NCBI GenBank assembly: GCA_003142855.1
Contig: PLNW01000083.1
Coordinates: 62,001 to 126,000 of the forward strand
Direction: 5' to 3'
DNA from: Myxococcales bacterium
Lineage (GTDB): Bacteria; Myxococcota_A; Polyangia; Fen-1088
DNA: 64,000 bases
Shown here: in pieces, positions 16,999 to 25,454 of the stretch
How positions within the stretch are numbered: position 1 is the stretch's first letter
How the letters are laid out: every line of letters begins with the position of its first letter
Made by a program: the position numbers and the translations under genes
The notes under the pieces: model-generated
What the model saw: the letters and a program-made list of their open reading frames with translations, nothing else
What the model was told of the DNA's origin: nothing
Databases searched by the model: none

Positions 16999-17927
16999 AG
17001 CGAGCCTGTGTGGTGGGGCTCGGCGCCCTGTGCATGGCAGCGACGCCTGCGTGGGCAGCACCTGTGATCACTAGCGATTCGGATTGCCCGTCGGTGCCCG
17101 AGGTTGTGTCGCGCTTGACGGGCCTGCTTTCTGGGAACAGCCCGGGGACCAGCGGCGCCGCCCATATTCGCGTCCAGGCAGGGCAGATGGTGGTGGAGCT
17201 GGCGGGCGAGGGCGAGCCAGCCGCCAGTCGGATCTTGCCCGCCGAGGCCGATTGTCACTCGCGCGCCCAGGCCGCAGCCTTGGTCATTGCGGCCTGGCTG
17301 GACAACATGCCAGCCGATTCGCAGGCGCAGGCTGAGTCGGTCCCCGCACTCGCCATTGAGCCAGCCAGCCTGCACGCGCAATCGCCGGTCACCGAGGCGG
17401 CCCCGCCCGCTCCATCGCGGTTCTCGCTGGGCGCGGCCGCGTTCGCTTCCATGGATGACCAAGGCCCGGGCGGAATTCTGTCGGTTGAGGCCGCGTGGAG
17501 AAACCTGGTCGGCCGGTTCGGACTGGCGACGGATCTGTCGTTCCCGCTCCCGCGCGAGACGAACGTGGGTCAGGGCAAGGCGCGCTGGTGGCGTCCGGTG
17601 TTGGCGCTGGCGCTGCGCGCTCCCTTGACCCAAGGCGCTTGGATTTTGGATGCAGGCGTTGGGCCCACGCTCGGACTGCTCGTGGTCGCGGGCAGCGGGT
17701 TCGACCAGAATCGCACGGACCTGGCCGTGTCCTGGGGAGCCACGGCTGGGCTCCGCCTGGCCCACAGGAGCACAAGCAAGTGGGCCTATTGGGCCGAACT
17801 ACGCAGCCTACTGTGGCCAGCGGCACAGCACATCCGCAATGAGGTGCGTGGGGAAGCTGCGAAACTCGCGGATCTGCCGCGCATTGAAGTTCACCTTGGT
17901 CTTGGTTGCAGCTTCGGTGTTTTGTAA
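16995..17927 (+). CDS. Secreted protein of unknown function, possible beta-barrel
   Basis: A 310-residue protein with a signal peptide (MKRACVVGLGALCMAATPAWA, cleavage near residue 21). Two cysteines in the first mature half (CPSVPEVV and ADCHSRAQ) may form a disulfide. Residues 125-310 alternate hydrophobic and polar residues with frequent aromatic or Gly positions (FSLGAAAFASMDD, VHLGLGCSFGVL), which suggests an outer-membrane barrel; this is inference. I recognise no family. It overlaps the TPR-membrane gene by 4 bases and so belongs to the sigma-factor operon. Confidence 0.6.
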   Translation: MKRACVVGLGALCMAATPAWAAPVITSDSDCPSVPEVVSRLTGLLSGNSPGTSGAAHIRVQAGQMVVELAGEGEPAASRILPAEADCHSRAQAAALVIAAWLDNMPADSQAQAESVPALAIEPASLHAQSPVTEAAPPAPSRFSLGAAAFASMDDQGPGGILSVEAAWRNLVGRFGLATDLSFPLPRETNVGQGKARWWRPVLALALRAPLTQGAWILDAGVGPTLGLLVVAGSGFDQNRTDLAVSWGATAGLRLAHRSTSKWAYWAELRSLLWPAAQHIRNEVRGEAAKLADLPRIEVHLGLGCSFGVL

Positions 17928-17933
17928 TTGTCG

Positions 17934-17965
17934 GCTGTAAGGTCGATCAGTGTGCGGGAACAAGA
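17934..17965 (+). promoter_or_regulatory. Second copy of the bipartite motif before the VWA lipoprotein gene
   Basis: GCTGTAAGGTCG (17934-17945), an 11-base spacer and GGAACAAGA (17957-17965), matching the element at 15134-15165. The second block ends on the A of the ATG at 17965. If it is a promoter, translation would more likely begin at ATG 17971 or later. This tension lowers confidence that it is a simple promoter. Confidence 0.35.
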
Positions 17966-19806
17966 TGGTCATGACAAACAACACTCGCTCCACTCACGGT
18001 TCACTGGTTGCGCTGGTGCTCGCCGCACTGTCGCCCGCATGCATGTCCGATCCAGAGGCAGGAATAACGATTGCCCCTGACGCGGGTCCTCTGAGTTCTC
18101 TTCCGGACAGTGGGGGCACGACTGGTACCACATCAGCGGACAGTGGCGGGACGACTGGCACAACCCCAGCAACAACGACGTTCACCTTCGTATCCAGCCC
18201 GGAGAGGGCAGTCGACATCTTGTTCGTGATCGACAACTCCCCGTCCATGGACCCCAAACAGCAGGCATTGGCCGCCAACTTCCCCAAGATGATCGCGGCA
18301 CTGCAGACGCTTCACGGTGGCTTGCCTGACGTGCACATCGGCGTGGTCAGCAGCAATATGGGAGCTGGCAACGGCGCCATGGGCGGCAACTGTGGCAATG
18401 GGCTAGGCGACAGGGGCCTTTTGTGGGGCAACGATCCCACCGATATGACCGCGTCGGTCGCGAACGGCAGTGCTGCGGCGGCAGATCCGAACCACCCTCT
18501 GATCGCCTCTGGTTGCGGCCTCAATATTGGTCAACGTTGGATTGAAGATATCCAGGATCCCAACGGCACTGGCCGCATACAGAACTACACCAACACCCTG
18601 CAACTTCAAGACGTCTTCTCCTGTCTCGCCACGGCCGTGGGTGTCTCCGGCTGTGGAGAGGAACACCAACTGCAAGCGACTCGCGTGGCTCTCATTCCCC
18701 AAACCAGTATCAATACCGCGAACAACGGCTTTCTGCGTGACAACGCCAAACTCGCGATCGTTCTCATCACCGATGAGGATGACTGCTCTGCCAACAACGA
18801 CAACAGCCAGAACGATGACATGTTCAACATGCAGACCAAACGGGACGTGGGTGACACCACCAGCCTGCGGTGCGCGGCGCGCGGCCACCTCTGTGGCGGG
18901 CAGCCAATTCCTAACTACGACCCGGCGGTCGGCTACACAGGCACAACGCCTTTCACACACAACTTCTCCGACTGCTCGGCCAAGTCCCAGATTGACCTCC
19001 AAAATCCAGACCACGTCTATCTGCCGCTTTACGATGTTCAGGAAATGATCGACAGCGTGAACTGGGTCAAGGGAGCCCAGGCCCAGCAGAAGATCTTCGT
19101 GTCTGGCATCATTGGCTGGCCTCCGGGCCCGAACGACGCGAACCTCCCGCCCGACCTTCAAACCAACCCCAATTACCGGATTGACAAGGATGCCACCTCG
19201 CTTCCGGCATCGCAGGGGAATCTGTGGGACTACATGCCCATTTGCTCGATTCCGTCCCAGAAGTCCGCTGATGGGAATATCTACAAGGCCTATGGCGGTC
19301 TTCGTTTGAAGAAGTTTGTCGATGCTTTCGGCGACAAGGGGCAAGTGTTCAGCATCTGCAACTCGGATTTCACCAACGCCATGACCCAGACCGGCAACGG
19401 TCTGGTTCAGGCGATGACGGGCAACGCTGACTGCGTCCCCTATGCGCTGACAGATGCCGACCCGAACACTCCAGGCCTTCAGCCCCACTGTGATGCTGTC
19501 GACCAAATCCCGTGCGATACGCCGGGCACGGGTGTTTGTACTGCGACTGGCTACGCGGAAGCACGCATGCCAGAGTGCAAGGATAGCCAGGGGAACTTGC
19601 TCGACCCGGCCAGTCCTCAAATCGACTCCGTGAGCGACGACGCACGGCCTTGCTGGTATTTCTCCTACGACACGACCTGTGCGAATGCGCAGAAGATATC
19701 GGCCTTGCGGCCCACGGGAACCGTAGCACCAGTGGGCACGCTCCTGGCGATGACCTGCCAGACCTGTCCCGCTTCGAACCCAGGGTGCGTGGCCGCGTCC
19801 CCGTAG
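17965..19806 (+). CDS. VWA-domain lipoprotein
   Basis: A 613-residue predicted lipoprotein. The lipobox LSPAC places the lipidated Cys at residue 26 from ATG 17965. A Gly/Thr/Ser linker with a near-repeat (DSGGTTGTT twice) follows, then a von Willebrand A domain with the MIDAS motif DNSPSM (DxSxS) in ILFVIDNSPSMDP and acidic TDEDDCS later. Many Cys residues in the second half suggest disulfides or Ca-stabilised loops. VWA lipoproteins of this form are frequent in myxobacteria and probably act in surface protein interaction; the exact role is unknown. Alternative starts are GTG 17950 and ATG 17971. Confidence 0.8.
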   Translation: MVMTNNTRSTHGSLVALVLAALSPACMSDPEAGITIAPDAGPLSSLPDSGGTTGTTSADSGGTTGTTPATTTFTFVSSPERAVDILFVIDNSPSMDPKQQALAANFPKMIAALQTLHGGLPDVHIGVVSSNMGAGNGAMGGNCGNGLGDRGLLWGNDPTDMTASVANGSAAAADPNHPLIASGCGLNIGQRWIEDIQDPNGTGRIQNYTNTLQLQDVFSCLATAVGVSGCGEEHQLQATRVALIPQTSINTANNGFLRDNAKLAIVLITDEDDCSANNDNSQNDDMFNMQTKRDVGDTTSLRCAARGHLCGGQPIPNYDPAVGYTGTTPFTHNFSDCSAKSQIDLQNPDHVYLPLYDVQEMIDSVNWVKGAQAQQKIFVSGIIGWPPGPNDANLPPDLQTNPNYRIDKDATSLPASQGNLWDYMPICSIPSQKSADGNIYKAYGGLRLKKFVDAFGDKGQVFSICNSDFTNAMTQTGNGLVQAMTGNADCVPYALTDADPNTPGLQPHCDAVDQIPCDTPGTGVCTATGYAEARMPECKDSQGNLLDPASPQIDSVSDDARPCWYFSYDTTCANAQKISALRPTGTVAPVGTLLAMTCQTCPASNPGCVAASP

Positions 19807-19833
19807 CCACCTCCCGACACGACCCTCTGCGGC

Positions 19834-19867
19834 TCAAGCGGGCTCGTGGAAACACGAGCCCGCTTGA
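19834..19867 (+). terminator. Perfect hairpin after the VWA lipoprotein gene
   Basis: A 15-bp perfect stem (TCAAGCGGGCTCGTG pairing with CACGAGCCCGCTTGA) closes on a GAAA tetraloop. It sits 28 bases after the stop at 19806 and 35 bases before the next start. The T-run is weak (CATATGAGGCTTGTTT), so termination is likely but could be assisted; it may also act as a processing or stability element. Confidence 0.7.
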
Positions 19868-19901
19868 CATATGAGGCTTGTTTCCCAATAGTGGCACCCG
19901 C

Positions 19902-20072
19902 ATGGGAAAGCACGACAATCGCCGTTCCAAGAAGATGCGCCAACGCGTGAGCCAGAAGAAGTACAAGGCGCGGGTCAAGAAACAAAAGGCTGAACGCCGC
20001 GCAGCCCGCGGAACGCCAGCCAAGGCCCCGAGAAAGTCGCGAGCTGCGGCGCCCGCGCCTGCCAAGGAATAG
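19902..20072 (+). CDS. Small highly basic protein
   Basis: A 56-residue protein dominated by Lys and Arg (MGKHDNRRSKKMRQRVSQKK at the start) with an Ala/Pro/Lys tail ending APAPAKE. Short basic proteins beginning MGKHDN-RRSKK occur near housekeeping genes in myxobacteria-like genomes, to my recollection; no function is known to me. RNA, ribosome or DNA binding is plausible from charge alone. It lies after a strong hairpin and 27 bases before the mutS start, so it may be the first gene of the mutS transcript. The frame also opens at 19878, but 19902 gives the clean start. Confidence 0.6.
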   Translation: MGKHDNRRSKKMRQRVSQKKYKARVKKQKAERRAARGTPAKAPRKSRAAAPAPAKE

Positions 20073-20099
20073 TCTTTCGCCGGGCCTCAGGGAGGTCAC

Positions 20100-22847
20100 G
20101 TGAGCGGCGAGAGGGACAGCGGCGCCAAATCGGTCGAGCCGTCGCCGGATGCGCCCGCGGGTGCCGGTCCGGCTGATCAGGCCACCACCGCGCTCATGCG
20201 CCAGTACCTCGAGGTCAAGGCGCAGGTTCCCGATGCGATCGTGTTTTTTCGCCTCGGGGATTTCTACGAGATGTTCTACGAGGACGCGATCTACGCGTCC
20301 CGCGTGCTCTCGCTCACGCAAACCACCCGCGACAAGGGCAAGGAGAATCCGGTGCCCATGTGCGGGGTGCCGCACCACTCGGCGCGTGGCTACATCGCCC
20401 GGCTCACCGAGCTGGGCCGACGCGTGGCCATCTGCGAGCAGCTGGAAGACCCCAAGCTGGTCAAGGGCCTGGTCAAGCGCGGCGTGGTTCGCATCGTCAC
20501 GCCGGGGGTGATTCTCGACGAGGAATCGCTGGAGCCGCGTGCGCCAAACTACGTGGCAGCCGTGGCTGGCGAGAGCCGCGACGGATTCGGCCTGGCGTTC
20601 ATCGACGTGACCACCGGCGATTTCCGCGCCACCGAGGCGGCCACGACCGAGGGCTTGCTCGATGAGCTGGCGCGCGTCGATCCGCGCGAGATCCTCCTGC
20701 CGCGTGGACAGAGCGATCTGGCGGCGCTGGTCCGACGCGCCTACCCGCGCCTGGCGCAAACCCCGATCAGCGTCGACGACGAGCCCGAGCCCATTTCCGC
20801 CCTGGCCGACGGGCTTGGTCCTGGGCTGGATCGGGACGCCCTGGCGCGCGCCCCACAGGCGTGCCTGGCTGCCAGCCGTGTCCTGCGCTACGTGCGCGCG
20901 ACCCAGCTCTCGGCGCCGCTGCCCGTGGCGCGCCTGGAGCTGTTTCGGCGCGACGAATTCCTGGTCATCGACGAGCAGGCGCGCTCGCACCTGGAACTCA
21001 CCGAAACCATGCTGGAGCGCAAACGGCAGGGCTCGCTGCTCGACACCCTGGACGTCACGGCCACAGCCATGGGCGGCCGCCTTCTGCGTCGCTGGCTGCT
21101 CTTTCCGTTGCTCGACCTGGCTCGCATCCGGCGCCGCCATGATGCCATCGAGCGCCTGGTGGAGAAGCAATCAGCGCGCGAAGCCAGCCGCAAGATTCTC
21201 TCGGAGTTGGGCGACGTCGAGCGGCTGGTGAGTCGCGCGCGTCTGGGCGTGGCCAGCCCGCGCGATGTGGTGGTGTTGGGCCGCTCGCTGCAGCAGCTGC
21301 CCGATCTGGCGGCGGCTTTGCAGCAGGCCGTGGATTCGCTGGCCGCGCTCGCGGCGGACGGCGCGGGATCCGACCTGCTGGACCTGGGCCAAGATCTCGC
21401 GCAGGACATCGCCGACCGCATCGTGGCCACGCTGGAGGACAACGCGCCTGCCATCACCAAGGAGGGCGGGTTTATCCGATCCGGCGTATCGGCCGAATTG
21501 GACGAGCTGCGTACCATCGCCTCGGGTGGGCGCGACCAGATCCTGGCCATCGAGGCGCGCGAGCGCGAGCGCACCGGGATCGCCTCGCTCAAGGTCAAGT
21601 ACAACAACGTGTTCGGCTACTACATCGAGATCACACGCGCCCACCTGGCCAACGTGCCCGCGGACTACACGCGCAAGCAGACCGTGGCCAATGCCGAGCG
21701 CTTCGTGACGGCCGAGCTGGCGGACTACGAAGCCAAGATCCTGGGCGCCGACGAGCGTCGGGTATCGTTGGAGCTGGCGCTTTTTTCAAGCTTGCGTGAT
21801 GAGGTAGGCGCAGCCGCCTCGCGCGTGCTGGCCTTGGCTGGCCGGGTGGCTGCGGCTGACGTGGTCGCAGCCTTGGCCGAGCAGGCCCACCACCATGGCT
21901 ATTGTCGGCCGGTGGTCGACGATTCCGAGGTGTTGGAGTTGTGGGACAGCCGGCACCCGGTGGTGGAACGGCTGGCGGCCACCGGCGGCTTCGTGCCCAA
22001 CGACTTGCGTCTGGACACCGAGCGCGAGCAGATTCTTATCGTGACCGGACCCAACATGGCGGGCAAGTCCACCCTGATTCGCCAGGCCGCCCTGTCGGTG
22101 ATCCTGGCCCAGGCGGGCAGTTTCGTGCCGGCGCGTGCGGCGCGCATCGGCCTGTGCGACCGCGTGTTCACCCGCGTCGGCGCGGGCGACAACCTGGCGC
22201 GCGGCGAATCCACCTTCTTGCTGGAGATGCGTGAGACCGCGCATATCCTGCGCCACGCGACCCGCAGGAGCCTGATCATTCTCGACGAGATCGGACGCGG
22301 GACATCGACCTATGACGGCGTGTCCATCGCCTGGGCCGTGGCCGAGCACCTGCACGACGTGGTTGGCGCGCGCACGCTGTTTGCCACCCACTATCACGAA
22401 CTGTGCGACTTGCACGATTCACATCCGCGCGTGCACAACGTCAGCGTGGCTGCGCGCGAATGGAAGGGCGAGGTGGTCTTTCTGCGCAAGCTGACCCCGG
22501 GCGGCACCAGCCGGTCGTTCGGCATCGAGGTGGCCAAGCTGGCCGGCTTGCCAGCCGCGGTGGTCGGGCGCGCGCACGCCATTCTCGACCGCTTGCAACT
22601 GGGCGCCGCCAGCCCGCGTCGGCCTGACGAGCCGCACCCGGCGTTGCCTGGCCAGGGCGAGGCGCCGCAACTCGGACTGTTCGAGCCGCGCGGGCAGAAG
22701 TCACTTGCGCCAGAGGTCGATAGAGAGCGCGAGGTCGTGGCCGCGCTGCGGGCCGCTGATCTTGATGGCTTGTCGCCGCGGGCGGCCTGGGATTTGCTGG
22801 CGAAATTGCGAAAGAATTTGACGGATGGCGGATCCGGCCGCCCATGA
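20100..22847 (+). CDS. mutS: DNA mismatch repair protein MutS
   Basis: A 915-residue mismatch-recognition ATPase. The N-terminal mismatch-binding domain has the Phe-x-Glu motif (GDFYEMFYEDA). The C-terminal ATPase has Walker A GPNMAGKS (residues 650-657), Walker B ILDEIGRGTSTYDG and the ATHYHEL segment. It starts with GTG preceded by a good GGAGG at 20091-20095. The linker around residues 840-870 (RRPDEPHPALPGQGEAPQL) is the usual variable region before the C-terminal tetramer helix. A separate mutL is not in the window. Confidence 0.97.
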   Translation: MSGERDSGAKSVEPSPDAPAGAGPADQATTALMRQYLEVKAQVPDAIVFFRLGDFYEMFYEDAIYASRVLSLTQTTRDKGKENPVPMCGVPHHSARGYIARLTELGRRVAICEQLEDPKLVKGLVKRGVVRIVTPGVILDEESLEPRAPNYVAAVAGESRDGFGLAFIDVTTGDFRATEAATTEGLLDELARVDPREILLPRGQSDLAALVRRAYPRLAQTPISVDDEPEPISALADGLGPGLDRDALARAPQACLAASRVLRYVRATQLSAPLPVARLELFRRDEFLVIDEQARSHLELTETMLERKRQGSLLDTLDVTATAMGGRLLRRWLLFPLLDLARIRRRHDAIERLVEKQSAREASRKILSELGDVERLVSRARLGVASPRDVVVLGRSLQQLPDLAAALQQAVDSLAALAADGAGSDLLDLGQDLAQDIADRIVATLEDNAPAITKEGGFIRSGVSAELDELRTIASGGRDQILAIEARERERTGIASLKVKYNNVFGYYIEITRAHLANVPADYTRKQTVANAERFVTAELADYEAKILGADERRVSLELALFSSLRDEVGAAASRVLALAGRVAAADVVAALAEQAHHHGYCRPVVDDSEVLELWDSRHPVVERLAATGGFVPNDLRLDTEREQILIVTGPNMAGKSTLIRQAALSVILAQAGSFVPARAARIGLCDRVFTRVGAGDNLARGESTFLLEMRETAHILRHATRRSLIILDEIGRGTSTYDGVSIAWAVAEHLHDVVGARTLFATHYHELCDLHDSHPRVHNVSVAAREWKGEVVFLRKLTPGGTSRSFGIEVAKLAGLPAAVVGRAHAILDRLQLGAASPRRPDEPHPALPGQGEAPQLGLFEPRGQKSLAPEVDREREVVAALRAADLDGLSPRAAWDLLAKLRKNLTDGGSGRP

Positions 22848-22856
22848 TTAGGGGTC

Positions 22857-23705
22857 GTGGCAGTACACCGCGCGGCGCTCGCGCTCCTGATCGCCTTCCT
22901 ACCCAGCATCGTTTTCGCTGCGCCTTTGCGCGCGCCTGACGGGGGAACCGTCCCGCGACCTGCTCCGCCCATGGCCGTCGGGCAGACGCGATCTTCGACC
23001 ACCGTGAAGAAGATCAAGCCGCTGCGCAACCCGCCGGTTGAGCTTTTCCAGATCAACACCAAGGAGACTTTCGTGCTGCGCTTTTCCGACGAGCGTGGCC
23101 GTCCCATCCAGGGCTGGCAGAAGCGATTCCAGCGTTTCATGCGCTGCCACCACACCAACACCCAGCACAGGATCGACCCGCGCCTGCCGCGCCTGCTCTA
23201 TCAGACGGGGCGGCATTTCTCCGGGCGCCGTATAGAGGTCATCTCCGGCTACCGCAATCCCAAGGTCGCGCGCAACCCGAAAAGTCCCCACAAGCAGGGA
23301 CTGGCCTGCGACTTTCGTATCGCAGGCGTGCCCAACGCGACCTTGCGCGACTTCTTGCGCCGCAGCTTCGACCACGTGGGCGTCGGTTTCTATCCCAACT
23401 CGCTCTTTGTCCACCTGGACGTACGCAAGGGGCCGTCGGCCTTCTGGATTGACTACTCAGGGCCGGGCGAGGGTGCCGCCTACTCCGGGAATGCACGCGA
23501 CGACCTGCGCACCGGCAAGGCCGACTGGTTCAAGCCAGCTTCCGGCGGGCGAGCCGCATCGGAGGCGGATCGTGCCGAAAGCGTGGACGACTTGATGGAG
23601 ACTGCGGTGAAAGGCGGCGGAACCTCGGCTGCACCGGGTGGCGACCCTGGCAAGGCTGCGGCTGCAACGCAGCGGGCCCCGACTCGTGCCAGTGCGCCGA
23701 ACTAG
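22857..23705 (+). CDS. DUF882/YcbK-like exported peptidase-fold protein
   Basis: A 282-residue protein with an N-terminal signal (AALALLIAFLPSIVFAAP). The core matches the YcbK/DUF882 branch of the M15 D,D-carboxypeptidase fold: EVISGYRNPKVARN, the zinc-site segment SPHKQGLACDFRI (H-x6-D) and the closing FVHLDV. Such proteins are thought to act on peptidoglycan in the periplasm. The tail after residue 210 is Ala/Gly/Ser-rich and probably disordered. It begins with GTG only 9 bases after the mutS stop, so the two are likely co-transcribed. Activity is inferred. Confidence 0.78.
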   Translation: MAVHRAALALLIAFLPSIVFAAPLRAPDGGTVPRPAPPMAVGQTRSSTTVKKIKPLRNPPVELFQINTKETFVLRFSDERGRPIQGWQKRFQRFMRCHHTNTQHRIDPRLPRLLYQTGRHFSGRRIEVISGYRNPKVARNPKSPHKQGLACDFRIAGVPNATLRDFLRRSFDHVGVGFYPNSLFVHLDVRKGPSAFWIDYSGPGEGAAYSGNARDDLRTGKADWFKPASGGRAASEADRAESVDDLMETAVKGGGTSAAPGGDPGKAAAATQRAPTRASAPN

Positions 23706-23855
23706 CCCCATGTCAGAGCCCCGCTTTGCCGATTGTCGAAACCAGGCCGGCAGTGCTAAAAGGTTGCCAGATACCTCCCACGGACAAAGACAAGTTCGCT
23801 CTTGCTCGAGGCCGTCAGGCGCCGACGCGGGCGCGAACGCAGAGGAGAATTCCAG

Positions 23856-24800
23856 ATGAAGAAGCTCGGTGTTTCCTTGGTGGCAGCGCTTTTCGTGTTG
23901 GTGGCCGCACAGCAGGCCATAGCGGCCAAGGCAGCCAAGCCCAAGGCGGACAAGCCGCACGGACCCGCTCCGGTGGCCAAGGCTGACGCCATTTCTGAGA
24001 TCAGGGGCGACTACAAATGGGGGATGACCCCGCAGCAGGTGATGGACAAGATCAACGCGCGCATCGAGGACGGGTACAAGGACCGAATCGCCAAGACGGC
24101 GGCGGAACCGGCCAAGAACGACAAGCTCCGCAAGCAGATGCACGACGAGACCGCCGTGATCAAGAAGAACCTGGTCAAGTTCGATGGTCAGAAGGGTCCC
24201 TGGGACGTGTCGATCATCGATCAGGAGATCGTGCAGGGCCAGGGCGAGTCGATGCTCTACATGAAAGAGCCGAAATCCACCCGCTACTTCTTCTTTGACC
24301 ACGACAGCCTGTACAAGATGTTCATCGCCTTCGACAAAGAGATGCTGCTGGGAAAGAACTTCAAGGACTTTGGCGCGGCCATGCAGGGGAAGTTCGGCAA
24401 GGCGCAGGAGAACTACGTGATCCGCAACGACAGTGTCGGAGTCAAAGAGAGGAAGCTGGACCACCTGCTCTGGCGCTCGAGCACGGGCGACGGGCTCAAG
24501 CTGGTGGACCGGTCTGAGTTCTACGACGTGTACTGCCTGGTGTTGTACGACAACAGCGTCGAGCAGCGCATGGTGGCCGCGCGCAAGGCAGCCGATGCCA
24601 ACAAGCCCAAGGGTTCCATGCTCGACGGTGTGGTCGGGGGCAAGGAATCCGACCGCGACGAGAACGACAACGTGATGGACCGGATCACGGGCAAGGAAGT
24701 CCTCAAGCCTGGCGAACGGCGCGCCGCGCAGCAGAACATCACCGTGCCGTCGCCTGGCGCTCCCCCTGCTGGCGGTACTGACGATATCCCGCATCGGTAA
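23856..24800 (+). CDS. Exported protein of unknown function
   Basis: A 314-residue protein I do not recognise. A signal peptide covers residues 1-23 (KKLGVSLVAALFVLVAAQQAIAAK). The mature part starts with a Lys/Pro/Ala stretch and continues with a compact, mixed-charge domain (YKWGMTPQQVMDKINARI at the start, DRSEFYDVYCLVLYD near residue 225), followed by a charged tail ending in Pro/Gly. The ATG at 23856 is favoured by the strong GAGGAG at 23842-23847; the frame opens upstream at 23802. It lies between the YcbK-like gene and rpsT without overlap. Confidence 0.65.
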   Translation: MKKLGVSLVAALFVLVAAQQAIAAKAAKPKADKPHGPAPVAKADAISEIRGDYKWGMTPQQVMDKINARIEDGYKDRIAKTAAEPAKNDKLRKQMHDETAVIKKNLVKFDGQKGPWDVSIIDQEIVQGQGESMLYMKEPKSTRYFFFDHDSLYKMFIAFDKEMLLGKNFKDFGAAMQGKFGKAQENYVIRNDSVGVKERKLDHLLWRSSTGDGLKLVDRSEFYDVYCLVLYDNSVEQRMVAARKAADANKPKGSMLDGVVGGKESDRDENDNVMDRITGKEVLKPGERRAAQQNITVPSPGAPPAGGTDDIPHR

Positions 24801-24824
24801 TCGTGGCCCCGAACGCTGTGTTGC

Positions 24825-24853
24825 TTGACAGCGGCGGGTCGGCTACGCAGAAT
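24825..24853 (+). promoter_or_regulatory. Sigma-70-type promoter of rpsT
   Basis: TTGACA (24825-24830), a 17-base spacer and CAGAAT (24848-24853). The -35 is perfect and the -10 matches 4 of 6. The predicted start of transcription near 24860 would leave only about 8 bases before the rpsT ATG. Confidence 0.6.
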
Positions 24854-24867
24854 GCGACCCTTTCCAA

Positions 24868-25134
24868 ATGGCCAACATCAAGTCAGCGCAGAAGAAGAAT
24901 CGACAGCGCATCACGCACCAGGCGCGCAACTCGGCCCACAAGGCGGCGATGCGCACGGCAGTGAAGAAGTTGCGAGCCGCGGTTGCGGCCAAGAATGCAA
25001 AGCAAGCGGGTGAGTTGCTCAAGTCGGCGACCTCGCTCATCAGCCGGCTCGGCGGGCGGGGCGTGATCAAGAAGCGGACCAGCTCACGTCACGTGTCGCG
25101 GCTGACGGTCGCGGTCAACGCGCTGGCCAAGTAG
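24868..25134 (+). CDS. rpsT: 30S ribosomal protein S20
   Basis: An 88-residue basic protein. MANIKSAQKKNRQRITHQAR is the typical S20 start, and the spaced Ala/Lys helices (KKLRAAVAAKNAKQAGELLK, KRTSSRHVSRL) span the whole length. S20 binds 16S rRNA early in small-subunit assembly. No Shine-Dalgarno sequence precedes the ATG (CCCTTTCCAA), and the promoter candidate at 24825 predicts a very short leader, so translation may be leaderless or nearly so. Confidence 0.95.
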   Translation: MANIKSAQKKNRQRITHQARNSAHKAAMRTAVKKLRAAVAAKNAKQAGELLKSATSLISRLGGRGVIKKRTSSRHVSRLTVAVNALAK

Positions 25135-25231
25135 TCTGGCGGCGGGCGCCGAGCCGCGGCTTGCCGCAGGCATATCTTGCAGCTGTCGAAGTTGGCCTCA
25201 GGCCTGCCTACAACCATGGCGCAGATCGGCC

Positions 25232-25324
25232 AGCGTGAGCGGTAGCGGTAGCGTGAGCGACCAGCGGAAAGCGGCTTGCATGGGCGACTCGCGTGAGCGT
25301 GCGCGGCACGCGGAACGCTCACGC
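25232..25324. repeat. GCGTGAGCG direct and inverted repeats
   Basis: GCGTGAGCG occurs at 25233-25241, 25251-25259 and 25291-25299, and its reverse complement CGCTCACGC at 25316-25324. The last two form a 9-bp stem whose 16-base loop holds an inner GTGC/GCAC stem. The first two copies flank a GGTAGC pair. Similar CTCACCCTCACGC follows to about 25380. The spacing suggests a small palindromic extragenic element. Confidence 0.5.
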
Positions 25325-25409
25325 CCCGCGCCTTCCGTCTCCCGCGTAGCCCCACACGAACTCGCTCACCCTCACGCACTCGCCCACGCCACCCGCTAGC
25401 CGCGACCCG

Positions 25410-25433
25410 CGGGCCGGCCCTGCGGGCGGCCCG
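25410..25433. terminator. GC-rich hairpin between convergent genes
   Basis: CGGGCCG (25410-25416) pairs with CGGCCCG (25427-25433), with an inner CCC-TGC-GGG stem and one bulged G. It lies 22 bases beyond the stop of the minus-strand OmpA gene and could end transcription from both directions. There is no T-run on either side, so this is a moderate call. Confidence 0.45.
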
Positions 25434-25454
25434 TAATTACCCGACAAGCTCTAG

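Larger units (their letters stand above)
25135..25454. other. 320-base convergent intergenic region with repeats
   Basis: The region lies between the convergent rpsT and ompA-like genes. It has no gene-like frame. It contains three direct copies of GCGTGAGCG, one inverted copy and a GC-rich hairpin near its end, each listed separately. Confidence 0.6.
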
